The notes under the pieces are model-generated. The model was given only the letters and a program-made list of their open reading frames with translations. It had not been told where the DNA came from and did not search any database. A stretch of DNA of 64,000 nt from an uncultured Pelagibacteraceae bacterium. Its GTDB lineage: Bacteria; Pseudomonadota; Alphaproteobacteria; Pelagibacterales; Pelagibacteraceae. The stretch is from positions 1-64,000 of the forward strand of contig CABZFF010000001.1 of NCBI GenBank assembly GCA_902524945.1, in the 5' to 3' direction. Both the position numbers and the translations under genes were made by a program. Below are positions 1 through 9,092 of this stretch, piece by piece; positions within the stretch are counted from its first letter, which is position 1; every line of letters starts with the position of its first letter.

Positions 1-1902
1 GTGCTTAATAAAAAAGATTTTGAGAGAGCAAAAGAAACAATTGATTTTATTAAACAAAAAAAATGGAATAGTGCTTTAAAAAGTGCCCAAAAGGTTAAAG
101 ATATTGAGTTCAGAAAATTAATTACTTGGATGCATCTTAAAACTACTAGAAATGGAGCATCATTTAGTGAATATAAAAAATTTATAGAACAAAATGACTA
201 TTATCCAAGAATCAACAGAATAAGATATTTAGCAGAAGAAAAAATATATTTAAGAAATAATTCACCTACATCAATAATTAATTGGTTTGAAAAATATCCT
301 CCCTTAGGTGGATTAGGTAAAATTAAATTAGCTGAGGCCTATCTAGAACAAGGCAAACTAGAAGAAGTCAAAGAATTAGTCAAAGAAGGATGGATCACTG
401 CTGAGATAAGAAAAAATGATTTGGGTTATTACAGAGCTAAATTTAAAAGATTTATCTCTTCAGATGATCATGTAAAAAGAGCTGATTATTTAGCATGGGA
501 AAGGAAATATTGGGATCTAAAAAGAATGCTTAAGTACTTGCCTACAGATCAAAGAGCTCTTTATAATGCAAGACAAATTTTAATGAGTAACTCTTACGGT
601 GTAGACAATGCGATAGCAAAGGTGCCTCAATATTTAAAAAAAGATCCTGGTTTAGAATTTGATAGATTGAGATGGAGAAACCGCAGAGGACGATTAGACG
701 GATCTTTAGAAATTTTATATCAAAACGCGAATAAAACTGAGACACAAATGGTTAGACCGGATAAATGGTGGGAACAGAGAGAGAGTGTTACAAGAAGTTT
801 AATTTACAAAAAAAGATATAAGACAGCATACAAAGTAGCTAGTGAACACTCCCTATCATCTGGTCCGTCCTTTGCAGAGGCTGAATGGCTATCTGGTTGG
901 ATAGCTTTAACTTTTTTAAAATCTCCTGAATATGCAATTAATCATTTTCAAAATTTTTACAATAATGTCGGCTATCCGATAAGCTTAGCTAGAGGAGCAT
1001 ATTGGTTAGGAGAGTCATATGAAAAATTAAATGAAAAGGAAACTGCTAATAAATTTTTTTCAGAGGCAGCAAAATTTCCAATGACTTATTATGGACAACT
1101 TGCTTTCAACAAGGTTAATCCTGGTGGGAATTTTGAATTAAGAGACGAAAGTAATTTTGATAAGGATTACGAAAAAGAGTTTAAAAAAAATAAACTTATT
1201 AAACATATTATTCTATTACATGAACTTGATGCAAGCCAATATGCTAAAGATATTCTTAAACATTTGGCTGAACTTAATATTGAGAAAGGTAGTGAAGTTT
1301 TAGCAGCAGAGTTATCTACATCTGTTGAAAGATACGATTTTGCAATTCAAATATCAAAAAAAGCATCCTATGAAAAAAGATTTTTTAATAAATATAATTA
1401 TCCAATTATTGCTACTCCTAAAGTTGTAAATAATAAACAGATGCCTAAACAAGAAATTGTTCTTGCAATAATCAGACAAGAAAGTGAATTTGACAGAAAA
1501 GCAAATAGTTGGGCTGGAGCTAGAGGTATGATGCAGTTAATGAAGTACACTGCTAAGATCGTGGCTAAACAAGCAAAACTACCTTATAGTATTAGTCGAC
1601 TAACAACAGATCCAGAATACAACATTAAACTTGGTTCATATTATTTTAATGGACTGCTTAATGATTATAATGGTGTTTTCCCGTTTGCTATTGCCGCGTA
1701 CAATGCAGGTCCAAATAGAGTAAAAACTTGGAGGAGAGTAAATGGAGACCCTTCTAGAGGTCAAATTTCTTATATAAATTGGATTGAACAAATTAGATTT
1801 GAAGAAACTAGAAATTACGTTCAACGAGTTCTAGAAAATATTAATGTTTACAAATATATTCTAAGAAAAGAACCAGTACAAATAGATAGTTATTTTAACT
1901 AA
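1..1902 (+). CDS. slt: Soluble lytic murein transglycosylase (5' end probably cut by window edge)
   Basis: This enzyme cleaves peptidoglycan glycan strands in the periplasm, leaving 1,6-anhydro ends. Residues 1-450 form an alpha-helical, repeat-like superhelical region. The C-terminal SLT domain shows the catalytic motif 'IIRQESEFD' (Glu at about residue 494), then 'GARGMMQLM' and 'AAYNAGPNRVKTW', all diagnostic of family 1 transglycosylases. The reading frame is open from base 1 and the first residues (MLNKKDFERAK) carry no signal peptide. The true start with an export signal is therefore probably upstream of the window, and the GTG at base 1 is likely an internal valine codon. tRNA-Ser lies convergently just after the stop. 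Confidence 0.9.
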   Translation: MLNKKDFERAKETIDFIKQKKWNSALKSAQKVKDIEFRKLITWMHLKTTRNGASFSEYKKFIEQNDYYPRINRIRYLAEEKIYLRNNSPTSIINWFEKYPPLGGLGKIKLAEAYLEQGKLEEVKELVKEGWITAEIRKNDLGYYRAKFKRFISSDDHVKRADYLAWERKYWDLKRMLKYLPTDQRALYNARQILMSNSYGVDNAIAKVPQYLKKDPGLEFDRLRWRNRRGRLDGSLEILYQNANKTETQMVRPDKWWEQRESVTRSLIYKKRYKTAYKVASEHSLSSGPSFAEAEWLSGWIALTFLKSPEYAINHFQNFYNNVGYPISLARGAYWLGESYEKLNEKETANKFFSEAAKFPMTYYGQLAFNKVNPGGNFELRDESNFDKDYEKEFKKNKLIKHIILLHELDASQYAKDILKHLAELNIEKGSEVLAAELSTSVERYDFAIQISKKASYEKRFFNKYNYPIIATPKVVNNKQMPKQEIVLAIIRQESEFDRKANSWAGARGMMQLMKYTAKIVAKQAKLPYSISRLTTDPEYNIKLGSYYFNGLLNDYNGVFPFAIAAYNAGPNRVKTWRRVNGDPSRGQISYINWIEQIRFEETRNYVQRVLENINVYKYILRKEPVQIDSYFN

Positions 1903-1903
1903 T

Positions 1904-1998
1904 TGGCGGTGAGAGAGGGATTCGAACCCTCGGTAGCATAGTTAAATACTACGGAAGTTTAGCAAACTCCTGGTTTAAACCAACTCACCCATCTCACC
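1904..1998 (-). tRNA. tRNA-Ser (anticodon GCT)
   Basis: The reverse complement has a 7-bp acceptor stem (GGTGAGA/TCTCACC), an anticodon arm with loop TTGCTAA giving anticodon GCT (reads AGC/AGU), a long variable arm as expected for serine tRNA, the T-arm GGTTCGAATCC, and an encoded GCCA 3' end. It is convergent with the upstream transglycosylase gene and ends 1 nt from its stop codon. Confidence 0.95.
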
Positions 1999-2053
1999 AC
2001 AAGCTTTACGTATCTTTATAAAGAAATTTAACTTATATTGCACCAACTTTGTA

Positions 2054-2926
2054 ATGCAACAAAAACAGTTATCAGGAATTTTTTATGCTGCTTTTGCATC
2101 TCTTTGGTGGGGTGTTGTGGGAACGATTTTTTTCAAATTTGTATCTTTTGCATCATTTATTGAATTAACTGTTCACAGAACTATTTGGACTGCAGTTCTT
2201 TTAATCCTTACAACAAGTGTTTATAAAAAATGGCCTGAATTTATTAAAATTTTCAAAAAGAAAAAAAATCAATTATTACTTTTTGTATCAGGTTTATTGG
2301 TAAGTATAAATTGGGGAACCTGGCTTTATGCCGTCAGTGTAAATAGATTATTAGATTCAAGTTTAGGCTATTATATTTACCCAATAATAAGTGTCTTTTT
2401 AGGAAGAGTATTTTTGAAAGAAAAACTTAATAGAAATCAATTTATAGCTGTTGTACTAGTTGTAATTTCCTTATTTTACTTTTTACTAAAGTTAGGTGAA
2501 TTACCGTGGATTGGTTTAACTGTTGCAATAACCTTTAGTATTTACGGATTAATAAGAAAAAAAATTAAAGTCTCATCAGATATAGGTCTACTAATTGAGA
2601 CATTATTAATTTCTCCTATAGCAATTGTATTGTTTATTTATCTAATAAATCTAAACCTAAATGTTTTTTCATATGAAGAACCTCTTTTATCTTTTTATTT
2701 ATTTTGGTCTGGATTCATGACTTTGGTGCCTCTCTTTTTATATACTTTAGGTTTTAAAATAATTGGAATCGGTCCAGCAAGTATGATTTTATTTTTAACT
2801 CCAACATCTCAATTTCTTTTGGGAATAACATATTTTGATGAGATTCTAACCTTGGAAAAGTTTTTTGGTTTCGTAATAATTTGGATAGCCGTATCTATTT
2901 ATCTTAATGAATTACGTAAAGAGTAA
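2054..2926 (+). CDS. rarD: EamA/DMT-family permease, RarD type
   Basis: This 290-aa inner-membrane protein has about ten hydrophobic segments. The opening 'GIFYAAFASLWWGVVGTIFFKF' and the following 'ELTVHRTIWT' match the RarD branch (often annotated chloramphenicol-sensitive protein) of the drug/metabolite transporter superfamily. The substrate cannot be read from sequence. The 3' end overlaps the convergent symporter gene by 28 nt, so the two transcripts overlap at their ends. Confidence 0.85.
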   Translation: MQQKQLSGIFYAAFASLWWGVVGTIFFKFVSFASFIELTVHRTIWTAVLLILTTSVYKKWPEFIKIFKKKKNQLLLFVSGLLVSINWGTWLYAVSVNRLLDSSLGYYIYPIISVFLGRVFLKEKLNRNQFIAVVLVVISLFYFLLKLGELPWIGLTVAITFSIYGLIRKKIKVSSDIGLLIETLLISPIAIVLFIYLINLNLNVFSYEEPLLSFYLFWSGFMTLVPLFLYTLGFKIIGIGPASMILFLTPTSQFLLGITYFDEILTLEKFFGFVIIWIAVSIYLNELRKE

Positions 2927-4350
2927 ATCGTAATTATAACAAGTGGCACAATTATTGATACAATAAATGAAATGAATAGTAAATTTGATAAGATTATCGG
3001 ACTAAAATTTTCTACAGACATAATATTACCTACTAATAAACTTGATTGGAAATTTTGACTTGGAAAAAATAATAACCCTGAGCTTAAACCTAAAATTATT
3101 GAGAATAATGATAATCTAGTATTAATTTTTTTCTTAAAAAAACCGTAGAATATCGTTACAACTGCTGCACAACATAGAAGATCTGCAAATAAGAATAAAT
3201 ATAAAATGCTGTAGCCTTTAGAAGCAAAAACAAAAACAATCACGCATAATAATAAAATTAATTTATTGCTTTTATCTTTTATTTCTCTACCACTTAAAAA
3301 TTTATTAATTTCTTTTCCATCAATAATTATAAGACTTGAAATAGCGTTAATTAATGTATCAATAGTACTTAATGTTAAAGCTAGGGCTAAAACTAAAATA
3401 GAAACAATTATTAAAACATTATCATTTAATAATATTAATTTAAAAAAAGCTAAATCAGGTTTTATTTTAGGGTCAAGTGAAAAGGATATAAGACCTGTAT
3501 AGCCCATCCAAAAAACAATCAAAAAAGATATAATTGATGAGTAAATTAAACTTTTTTTTAAAACAAAGTTATTTTTTGCAGCAAAGACACGTTGCCAATT
3601 ACCCTGGTGAAATAAGTTTGTTGCTGCTACAGCAATAAAAAATGTTAATCCGGCAGTGTAATTTGGAATATAATTTTTACTTATAAGTTTTGCAGAATTT
3701 TTTTTAATTAGTTCATAACTATTTATTTCTAAATTTCCTAAAATTAAAAATATAGAAAATAATATTATGCTTAAAACTATTATAAATTGATATTTATCTG
3801 TAATAATCGAGAGTTTAAATCCGCCTCTTAATACATATAAAAGACATATGATTAAAGTTAGTCCAGATGTTATCCATAAAGGTGTTTTTGAGATTAAATT
3901 TAATAAAAAAGCTATTGCTGTGACTTCTGCTATCAAAAAAATTGTTAAATAAAATAGAATTAAAATTAACATTATCTTTAAAATTCCAGTCCCAAATCTT
4001 CTTTTTATAAACTCAGTTAAAGACATCCCGTTAGGAAACTCTCTCCTTATTTTTGGTCCAAAATTTAATAAAAATAACATAGGTGCAGCGGTGCCTAACG
4101 CATATCCAATTACTGCGCCTATTCCTCCCCAGGTAGCTGCTGAAGCTGGTCCAAATAATATCCAAGCTCCTAAAGCAGATGCTGATAAACTCGTTGTTAA
4201 AGAAAAAATACTTTCATTTCTATCACCAATTATATGGTTTTTACTGTCTGAAGTTTTTTTTAAATTTATATAACCTAAAGCGATAAAAAAAATTCCTACC
4301 ACTAGTGTAATAATTAGCGTTGTTTGTGTTGATAGGTATATATCTTTCAT
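2899..4350 (-). CDS. thiV: Sodium:solute symporter under TPP riboswitch control (ThiV-like)
   Basis: This 483-aa polytopic protein of the sodium:solute symporter family has about 13 hydrophobic segments and family hallmarks in the first third ('SLSASALGAWILFGPASAATWGG', 'GMSLTEFIKRRFG'). It starts 3 nt after a TPP riboswitch, so expression should fall when thiamin pyrophosphate is plentiful. In SAR11 a symporter in this setting (ThiV) has been proposed to import the pyrimidine precursor HMP, which these cells need because they lack thiC. The family is read from sequence; the substrate is inferred from the riboswitch and clade knowledge. Convergent with rarD. Confidence 0.85.
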   Translation of the reverse strand: MKDIYLSTQTTLIITLVVGIFFIALGYINLKKTSDSKNHIIGDRNESIFSLTTSLSASALGAWILFGPASAATWGGIGAVIGYALGTAAPMLFLLNFGPKIRREFPNGMSLTEFIKRRFGTGILKIMLILILFYLTIFLIAEVTAIAFLLNLISKTPLWITSGLTLIICLLYVLRGGFKLSIITDKYQFIIVLSIILFSIFLILGNLEINSYELIKKNSAKLISKNYIPNYTAGLTFFIAVAATNLFHQGNWQRVFAAKNNFVLKKSLIYSSIISFLIVFWMGYTGLISFSLDPKIKPDLAFFKLILLNDNVLIIVSILVLALALTLSTIDTLINAISSLIIIDGKEINKFLSGREIKDKSNKLILLLCVIVFVFASKGYSILYLFLFADLLCCAAVVTIFYGFFKKKINTRLSLFSIILGLSSGLLFFPSQNFQSSLLVGNIMSVENFSPIILSNLLFISFIVSIIVPLVIITIYSLRNSLR

Positions 4351-4352
4351 TT

Positions 4353-4412
4353 ATCCCTCACTGAATTACCGGTCAGGTTCTTTGGGTATGATCTCAGTCT
4401 TTATGACACCCC
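4353..4412 (-). promoter_or_regulatory. TPP riboswitch (THI element), very compact
   Basis: On the minus strand the conserved pieces occur in order: GGGGTG, a 3-bp P3 hairpin (GTC-ATAAA-GAC), CTGAGA, ACCC (pairs with GGGT as P2), GAACCTGA, CGGTAAT, and GAGGGA. CTGA and TCAG can pair around the CGGTAAT loop. The terminal GAGGG serves as the Shine-Dalgarno sequence, only 4 nt before the symporter ATG. Ligand binding would hide the ribosome site, so control is probably at translation initiation. A normal P1 stem is not evident. Confidence 0.93.
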
Positions 4413-4420
4413 TTATACAA

Positions 4421-4450
4421 ATTATATATTTATTTTAGGCAAGAAGTCAA
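4421..4450 (-). promoter_or_regulatory. Predicted sigma-70 promoter for the riboswitch-thiV transcript
   Basis: Minus-strand TTGACT (4450-4445), an 18-nt spacer, then TATAAT (4426-4421). It overlaps the last codons and stop of umuC. The predicted start near 4414 is 1-2 nt before the first G of the riboswitch, giving a leader of about 64 nt. This makes thiV transcription independent of the SOS-controlled umuDC operon. Confidence 0.6.
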
Positions 4451-5699
4451 ATGAAGCAGTATCTATTCTAGATGAGTGTTCTCTTCTCATTTTCCAATCA
4501 TTACTTATACCAGCTTGAGCTATACTGATTGCATTTCGTCCATATTTTGCATTGGTAAAATCGATTGCTCTCATTAATGGCTGAGATTTATTCTCTAAAA
4601 TTGGTGCTAATAAATTTAGCTCTTTTTCAGAAGTGTCTCTAAGCTTCGATAAAATAACTCCAGCTTTTTGATAGAAATAACCATATTTATAAATCCTTCC
4701 CAATCCGCTAATTGCAGTTTTTACAAGTTCAATACTGTTATTAGTTGCTACCGGCAATTCAATAGTAATAGAATTTGAATAGTATTTTCTATTTTTATCA
4801 AATGGACTTGTTCTTATAAATATAGTGACAGCTCTCGTAGTTTGTTTATCTGTTCTTATTTTTTCTGCTGCATTTAAACAATGAGTAGTTATAGACTCTT
4901 TTAATTTATCTAAACTCTCAACTTTTTTTCCGAACGATCTTGATACACAACAGCTTTTCCTTTTTGTTTCCTCAGTTTCTAAATCTATACAAGGAATTCC
5001 TCTTAACTCCATTACTGTTTTAGCACCTAAAACATTAGTACTTTTCTTAACCCATGTGTTTGAAATATTTTTTAGTTTATAAGCATTGTCTATTCCGTTT
5101 TTAATGTATAGTTTTGATAACTGTCTTCCAACTCCCCATACATCTGCAATATCAAAATTTTTTAGTATGTTATCAATATTTTCTTTTAGAAATATCACTC
5201 CTGCTTTATTTTTTTTAGCTATATGATTGGCAACTTTACTTAAAGTTTTTGTACTTGAAATTCCTACACTTGTTGGTATTCCCGTCCATTTCAAAACTCT
5301 TTCTCTTATTTGTTTTCCATATTCTTCAACTTGTTCATCTTTGATATGCGATAAATCTAAAAATGCTTCATCTATAGAATAGATTTCAATTTTATCAGTA
5401 AAACCTTTTAAAACTTTCATCACTCGTCTAGAAAGATCTCCATATAATGCATAGTTTGAAGAGAATATCTGAACGTTATTCTTTTTAACTAAATCTTTAA
5501 CTTTAAAATATGGTTCTCCCATTCTTATTCCAAGTTTTTTTGCTTCAGTAGATCTTGATATTACACATCCATCATTATTAGATAGCACTACGACTGGTAT
5601 ATTTTGTATTTTAGGATTAAATAATCTTTCGCAAGAAACATAAAATGAATTACAGTCAATTAATGCAATTTTTTTTCTACTGCTGTTTGTGTATGACAT
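4422..5699 (-). CDS. umuC: Error-prone DNA polymerase V catalytic subunit UmuC
   Basis: This Y-family translesion polymerase copies past DNA lesions during the SOS response with UmuD' as partner. Visible family motifs are '[18 protein letters not shown]' at the N-terminus, '[13 protein letters not shown]', and the catalytic '[11 protein letters not shown]' with its acidic pair. The palm is followed by a helix-hairpin-helix region ('[21 protein letters not shown]') and a little-finger domain. At 425 aa it is close to the E. coli protein (422 aa). The start overlaps umuD by 23 nt, so the two are co-transcribed and probably translationally coupled. Confidence 0.95.
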   Translation of the reverse strand: MSYTNSSRKKIALIDCNSFYVSCERLFNPKIQNIPVVVLSNNDGCVISRSTEAKKLGIRMGEPYFKVKDLVKKNNVQIFSSNYALYGDLSRRVMKVLKGFTDKIEIYSIDEAFLDLSHIKDEQVEEYGKQIRERVLKWTGIPTSVGISSTKTLSKVANHIAKKNKAGVIFLKENIDNILKNFDIADVWGVGRQLSKLYIKNGIDNAYKLKNISNTWVKKSTNVLGAKTVMELRGIPCIDLETEETKRKSCCVSRSFGKKVESLDKLKESITTHCLNAAEKIRTDKQTTRAVTIFIRTSPFDKNRKYYSNSITIELPVATNNSIELVKTAISGLGRIYKYGYFYQKAGVILSKLRDTSEKELNLLAPILENKSQPLMRAIDFTNAKYGRNAISIAQAGISNDWKMRREHSSRIDTASFDFLPKINI

Positions 5700-6072
5700 A
5701 TGTTACTACTCCCCAAATTATTATTTCTGGATTATCTGTTAAATTAATTCGATCTGATGTGTTTTTTGAACCTGATGTTAAGTAGTTGTTGCCCTTACTT
5801 TTAACCAGAGTTTTGACTACAAGTTCTTCGTTGATATTTGCTATTACAGTGGAGAAATTTTTTGGATTTAAACTTTTATCCACTATTAATAGATCGCCGT
5901 CATATATGCCCACATTAGTCATAGATTTACCTTGTACTCTAATGATGAAAGTAGCTGGTGCATTTGTTATGAGATGAGAGTTTAGATCTATATCGTCCTC
6001 AATATAATCTGTTGCCGGAGAAGGAAAACCAGCTCCTACTTTGTGCAAATAATAAGGTATTGTTAACTTCAT
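5677..6072 (-). CDS. umuD: SOS mutagenesis protein UmuD (LexA-like S24 autoprotease)
   Basis: RecA filaments trigger self-cleavage of UmuD to UmuD', the active partner of UmuC. The cleavage site is visible as Ala-Gly in 'VGAGFPSPA' (residues 12-20). The serine-lysine dyad is Ser50 ('QGKSM') and Lys87 ('ELVVKTL'), with the same 37-residue spacing as E. coli Ser60/Lys97. At 131 aa, with no DNA-binding domain, it is UmuD rather than LexA. It is first in the umuDC operon, behind an SOS box and a strong promoter. Confidence 0.95.
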   Translation of the reverse strand: MKLTIPYYLHKVGAGFPSPATDYIEDDIDLNSHLITNAPATFIIRVQGKSMTNVGIYDGDLLIVDKSLNPKNFSTVIANINEELVVKTLVKSKGNNYLTSGSKNTSDRINLTDNPEIIIWGVVTYVIHKQQ

Positions 6073-6076
6073 AAAT

Positions 6077-6091
6077 GTTCTTATTTTGTTC
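6077..6091. promoter_or_regulatory. SOS box (LexA operator, alphaproteobacterial type GTTC-N7-GTTC)
   Basis: GTTC-TTATTTT-GTTC matches the direct-repeat LexA operator of alphaproteobacteria exactly. It lies 4 nt upstream of the umuD ATG and directly abuts the predicted -10 element, covering the expected transcription start, the position where LexA would block polymerase. Confidence 0.85.
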
Positions 6092-6121
6092 TTTATAGCT
6101 GATAAACTGCCTTTCAGTCAA
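6092..6121 (-). promoter_or_regulatory. Predicted sigma-70 promoter of umuDC
   Basis: Minus-strand TTGACT (6121-6116), an 18-nt spacer, then TATAAA (6097-6092). The SOS box begins immediately downstream at 6091. The geometry (-10 followed at once by the operator) supports both the promoter call and LexA control. Confidence 0.6.
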
Positions 6122-6196
6122 CCCCTTTTCAAAAGATTATTAAAGTGGGTCAAATTGCAAATCGAAAAAAAGAGAGAGATTGGCTAATAACAAGAA

Positions 6197-6967
6197 GTGA
6201 TTAAAAAAATATTCTCAATATTATTAGTATTACTTATAACAACAAGTGCTCAAGCAGCGTCTAAGCTAGACTCAATCAAAAAAAGTGGTGAGCTAAGAGT
6301 TGGTACGACGGGAGACTGGGATCCAATGTCAATGAAAGATCCAAAAACAAACAAGTACAAAGGATTTGATATTGATGTGATGAATGAGCTAGCCAAAGAT
6401 TTGGGCGTAAAAGTGAAATTTGTGCCCGCGGAATGGAAAACTATTGTTGCGGGAATAACAGCTGATAGATACGATATATCGACAAGTGTAACCAAAACAC
6501 CAAAAAGAGCAGAAGTAGCTGGGTTCACAGCTACATATTACAAGTATGCAACAGTACCACTAGTTTTAAAAAAGAATTTAAAAAAGTTTTCAACTTGGAA
6601 GTCTTTGAACAGTAGTAATGTAACAATAGCTACAACACTAGGTACATCTCAGGAAGAAAAAGCAAAAGAATTTTTTCCAAAATCAAAACTTCAATCAGTT
6701 GAAGCCCCTGCAAGAGATTTCCAAGAAGTTTTAGCAGGAAGAGCTGACGGAAATATTACAAGTTCAACAGAAGCAAATAAACTAGTTATTAAATATCCTC
6801 AATTAGCTATAGTTCCTGATGGAGGAAAAAATCCAGCATTTTTAGCTATGATGGTTCCAAAAGGAGACAATGTTTGGAATGATTATGTAAGTAATTGGAT
6901 TAAAGAGAAACAGGCATCTGGATTTTTTAAATCTTTACTAGCAAAGTACGATCTAAAAAGCTTATAA
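6197..6967 (+). CDS. Periplasmic amino-acid-type ABC transporter substrate-binding protein (SBP family 3)
   Basis: The 256-aa product starts at GTG behind AAGAAG and has a clear signal peptide (residues 1-20, ending TTSAQAA). The mature part opens '[22 protein letters not shown]', typical of cluster-3 solute-binding proteins, followed by '[17 protein letters not shown]' and '[17 protein letters not shown]'. It should bind a polar amino acid or similar solute and hand it to the permease gene 41 nt downstream. Periplasmic PheC-type cyclohexadienyl dehydratases share this fold and look similar, so an enzymatic role is the alternative; the adjacent permease favours transport. Confidence 0.85.
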   Translation: MIKKIFSILLVLLITTSAQAASKLDSIKKSGELRVGTTGDWDPMSMKDPKTNKYKGFDIDVMNELAKDLGVKVKFVPAEWKTIVAGITADRYDISTSVTKTPKRAEVAGFTATYYKYATVPLVLKKNLKKFSTWKSLNSSNVTIATTLGTSQEEKAKEFFPKSKLQSVEAPARDFQEVLAGRADGNITSSTEANKLVIKYPQLAIVPDGGKNPAFLAMMVPKGDNVWNDYVSNWIKEKQASGFFKSLLAKYDLKSL

Positions 6968-7008
6968 TTTAAGTTTCAATACCTTCCATTTACAAATATA
7001 GTCCATTC

Positions 7009-7743
7009 GTGAAATTTTTAAAAATAATTTCTATTCTATTTTTACTTCAAGGATGTAGTTCAAACTATGAATGGGGTTGGTATATATTAAGCCCAGATAA
7101 TATAGATGGTTTAACTAATCTAAAATTTTTAATTAGCGGAATTACAACTACTATTTATATTTCAGTAGTTTCAATAATTTTAGCAATGATTATTGGTTTG
7201 ATAGTTGCTCTACCTTCATTATCAAATAATAAATTCTTAACATATTTTAACATAACATATGTAGAAATTGTTAGAGCCATCCCTTTATTAGTTTTAATTC
7301 TTTGGATTTATTATGGCCTTCCAATCATGATTGGATTAAGTTTCTCGCCATTTGTTTCTGGAATAATAGCGTTGACCATTAGTGAGAGTGCGTTTCAAGC
7401 AGAAATTTTTAGAGCTGGAATTAATTCAATTTCAAAAGGTCAACATGAAGTATCTGAGTCATTAGGAATGGATTTCTGGAGAAAGATGAGATTAGTAATT
7501 CTTCCTCAAGCGATTAAAGTTGTGCTACCAGCCATGGGAAACCAATTTGTTTATGTTTTAAAAATGTCCTCTCTAGTATCAATTATAGGGATAGGAGATT
7601 TAACAAGAAAAGCAAATGAGCTGGTCACCACAACTTATAGGCCCTTAGAAATTTATACTTTTTTAATTCTAGAATACCTAGTGCTAATCCTGGTAGTATC
7701 ATATTTTGTAAGAAAATTAGAGAATAAGCTAGAATACAAATAA
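7009..7743 (+). CDS. Amino-acid ABC transporter permease (HisM/GlnP type)
   Basis: The 244-aa inner-membrane protein starts at GTG. Its core from about residue 45 has five or so membrane segments with the permease signature 'YVEIVRAIPLLVLILWIYYGLP' and the EAA loop 'SISKGQHEVSESLGMDFWRKMRLVILPQAIKVVLPAMGNQ' that docks the ATPase. The N-terminus is odd: 'ISILFLLQGCSSN' resembles a lipoprotein signal with a lipobox cysteine. No ATP-binding gene follows; the next gene is convergent and overlaps by 15 nt. The transporter must borrow an ATPase encoded elsewhere. Confidence 0.85.
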   Translation: MKFLKIISILFLLQGCSSNYEWGWYILSPDNIDGLTNLKFLISGITTTIYISVVSIILAMIIGLIVALPSLSNNKFLTYFNITYVEIVRAIPLLVLILWIYYGLPIMIGLSFSPFVSGIIALTISESAFQAEIFRAGINSISKGQHEVSESLGMDFWRKMRLVILPQAIKVVLPAMGNQFVYVLKMSSLVSIIGIGDLTRKANELVTTTYRPLEIYTFLILEYLVLILVVSYFVRKLENKLEYK

Positions 7744-9090
7744 TTTTCTCAAAGAAATTCTAAATACTCTTTTTAAAAAAAATGGTACGAAAGTTAATAC
7801 AACTAATCCCATCATCCAATTTGTTACTAAAATTGTATAGAAAATATCTTGATATTCACCATTTCTAATATTTATTACATACCATAACGACATAAATGGT
7901 ATTAATGTTAGTCTTAGAATTGTCATGTACAAACTAAAAATTGGTCTTTTGAGTGCCTGGAATAAAGCAGAGGTAATAAAGAAAACTGGATATACGGGCC
8001 CAATTAAAGCTGCTACCTGCAAGTAAAGTGCTCCTCTTCGGATTACTTCTAAATCATTAGTAAAAAAAGAGATTATAATTTCTGAAGTTAGATAAACAAA
8101 TATACCTGCTAATACCATAAATCCTGAACCAAACATCAGAGCTTTTCCATATACTTCTTTTACTCTAAAGTACATTTTTGCCCCAAAATTTTGTCCTGCA
8201 ATTGATAAAACAGCAGTATTTAACCCAATGACTGGTAACAATAAAACTTGTTCTATTCTTACAGCAGTACCATAACCCGCTGTAGCTAATTCTCCAAACT
8301 GACCAACAAAATAGAAAATATTGAATACTCCAAACATTATCATCAACATAGTAAACATTATTGGCACTGATTGTTTGAAGAGCGAGCTTAAGTACTCAAT
8401 TTTTGGTTTGAAACATTCTAGATAAAGGAATTTTTTTAATTTACAGCAATAAACTTTGTTAGCTAAATATATTAAGCCAATACACTGAGAAACTAGCGTA
8501 GCGATAGCTAAACCAGCAATTCCAAATGCTGGTATAAATCCATAACCAAAAATAAATAATGGATTTAAAAAAATATTTAAGAAAAAGGTAAAAATTAAAA
8601 CATTTCTATAACTTTTTGTATCACCTTGGGCATTTAAAGTTCCGTTCAAAGATAATTGAACTAATACAATGATAGCTCCAAAAAAAATAATATCTAAATA
8701 TTCGCGTGTTAAGATTATACTTTCTTCAGTAGAGCCCATAATTCTTAAGAGTTCATCAGAAAAATTTAAGCCAAATAAAGTTACAAAAATTGAAATTACG
8801 ATTGCTAATACTATTGACTGAGCAACGTACATTGAAGCTTTTCTATCTTCTTTGGCTCCAATTGAATTACTGATTAGAGCTGTAGTTCCGGCTCCAATAC
8901 CGACTGCAACAGCGATTGCTATGAAGTATATTGGCCATGATTTTGCAATCGCTGCTAACGCCTCTGGTGAAATTCTGCCTGCAAAATAAGTATCGACTAG
9001 ATTATAAAAAGTTTGAAATAGTGATCCTGTGCTTGCAGGTATGGTCACTTTTCTTAAGAGTTGCCAAATTGAACCTTTAGTCAAATCCAT
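7729..9090 (-). CDS. MATE-family cation/drug antiporter
   Basis: This 453-aa protein has about twelve membrane segments in two homologous halves. The start 'GSIWQLLRKVTIPASTGSLFQTFYNLVDTYFAGRIS' and the later 'GLNTAVLSIAGQNFGA' are typical of NorM/DinF-like multidrug and toxic-compound exporters. Substrate is unknown. It is the last gene of a minus-strand run (gatCAB, O-methyltransferase, trhO, MATE) with 2 nt between its start and the trhO stop. Confidence 0.88.
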   Translation of the reverse strand: MDLTKGSIWQLLRKVTIPASTGSLFQTFYNLVDTYFAGRISPEALAAIAKSWPIYFIAIAVAVGIGAGTTALISNSIGAKEDRKASMYVAQSIVLAIVISIFVTLFGLNFSDELLRIMGSTEESIILTREYLDIIFFGAIIVLVQLSLNGTLNAQGDTKSYRNVLIFTFFLNIFLNPLFIFGYGFIPAFGIAGLAIATLVSQCIGLIYLANKVYCCKLKKFLYLECFKPKIEYLSSLFKQSVPIMFTMLMIMFGVFNIFYFVGQFGELATAGYGTAVRIEQVLLLPVIGLNTAVLSIAGQNFGAKMYFRVKEVYGKALMFGSGFMVLAGIFVYLTSEIIISFFTNDLEVIRRGALYLQVAALIGPVYPVFFITSALFQALKRPIFSLYMTILRLTLIPFMSLWYVINIRNGEYQDIFYTILVTNWMMGLVVLTFVPFFLKRVFRISLRKLFVF

Positions 9091-9092
9091 AA

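Noticed and set aside
5677-6072. LexA repressor
   Set aside because: The protein has the S24 protease domain but no helix-turn-helix domain, and it overlaps umuC; it is UmuD.
6197-6967. Cyclohexadienyl dehydratase (PheC)
   Set aside because: The sequence resembles PheC, but the fold is shared with solute-binding proteins and an ABC permease follows directly; kept only as an alternative.
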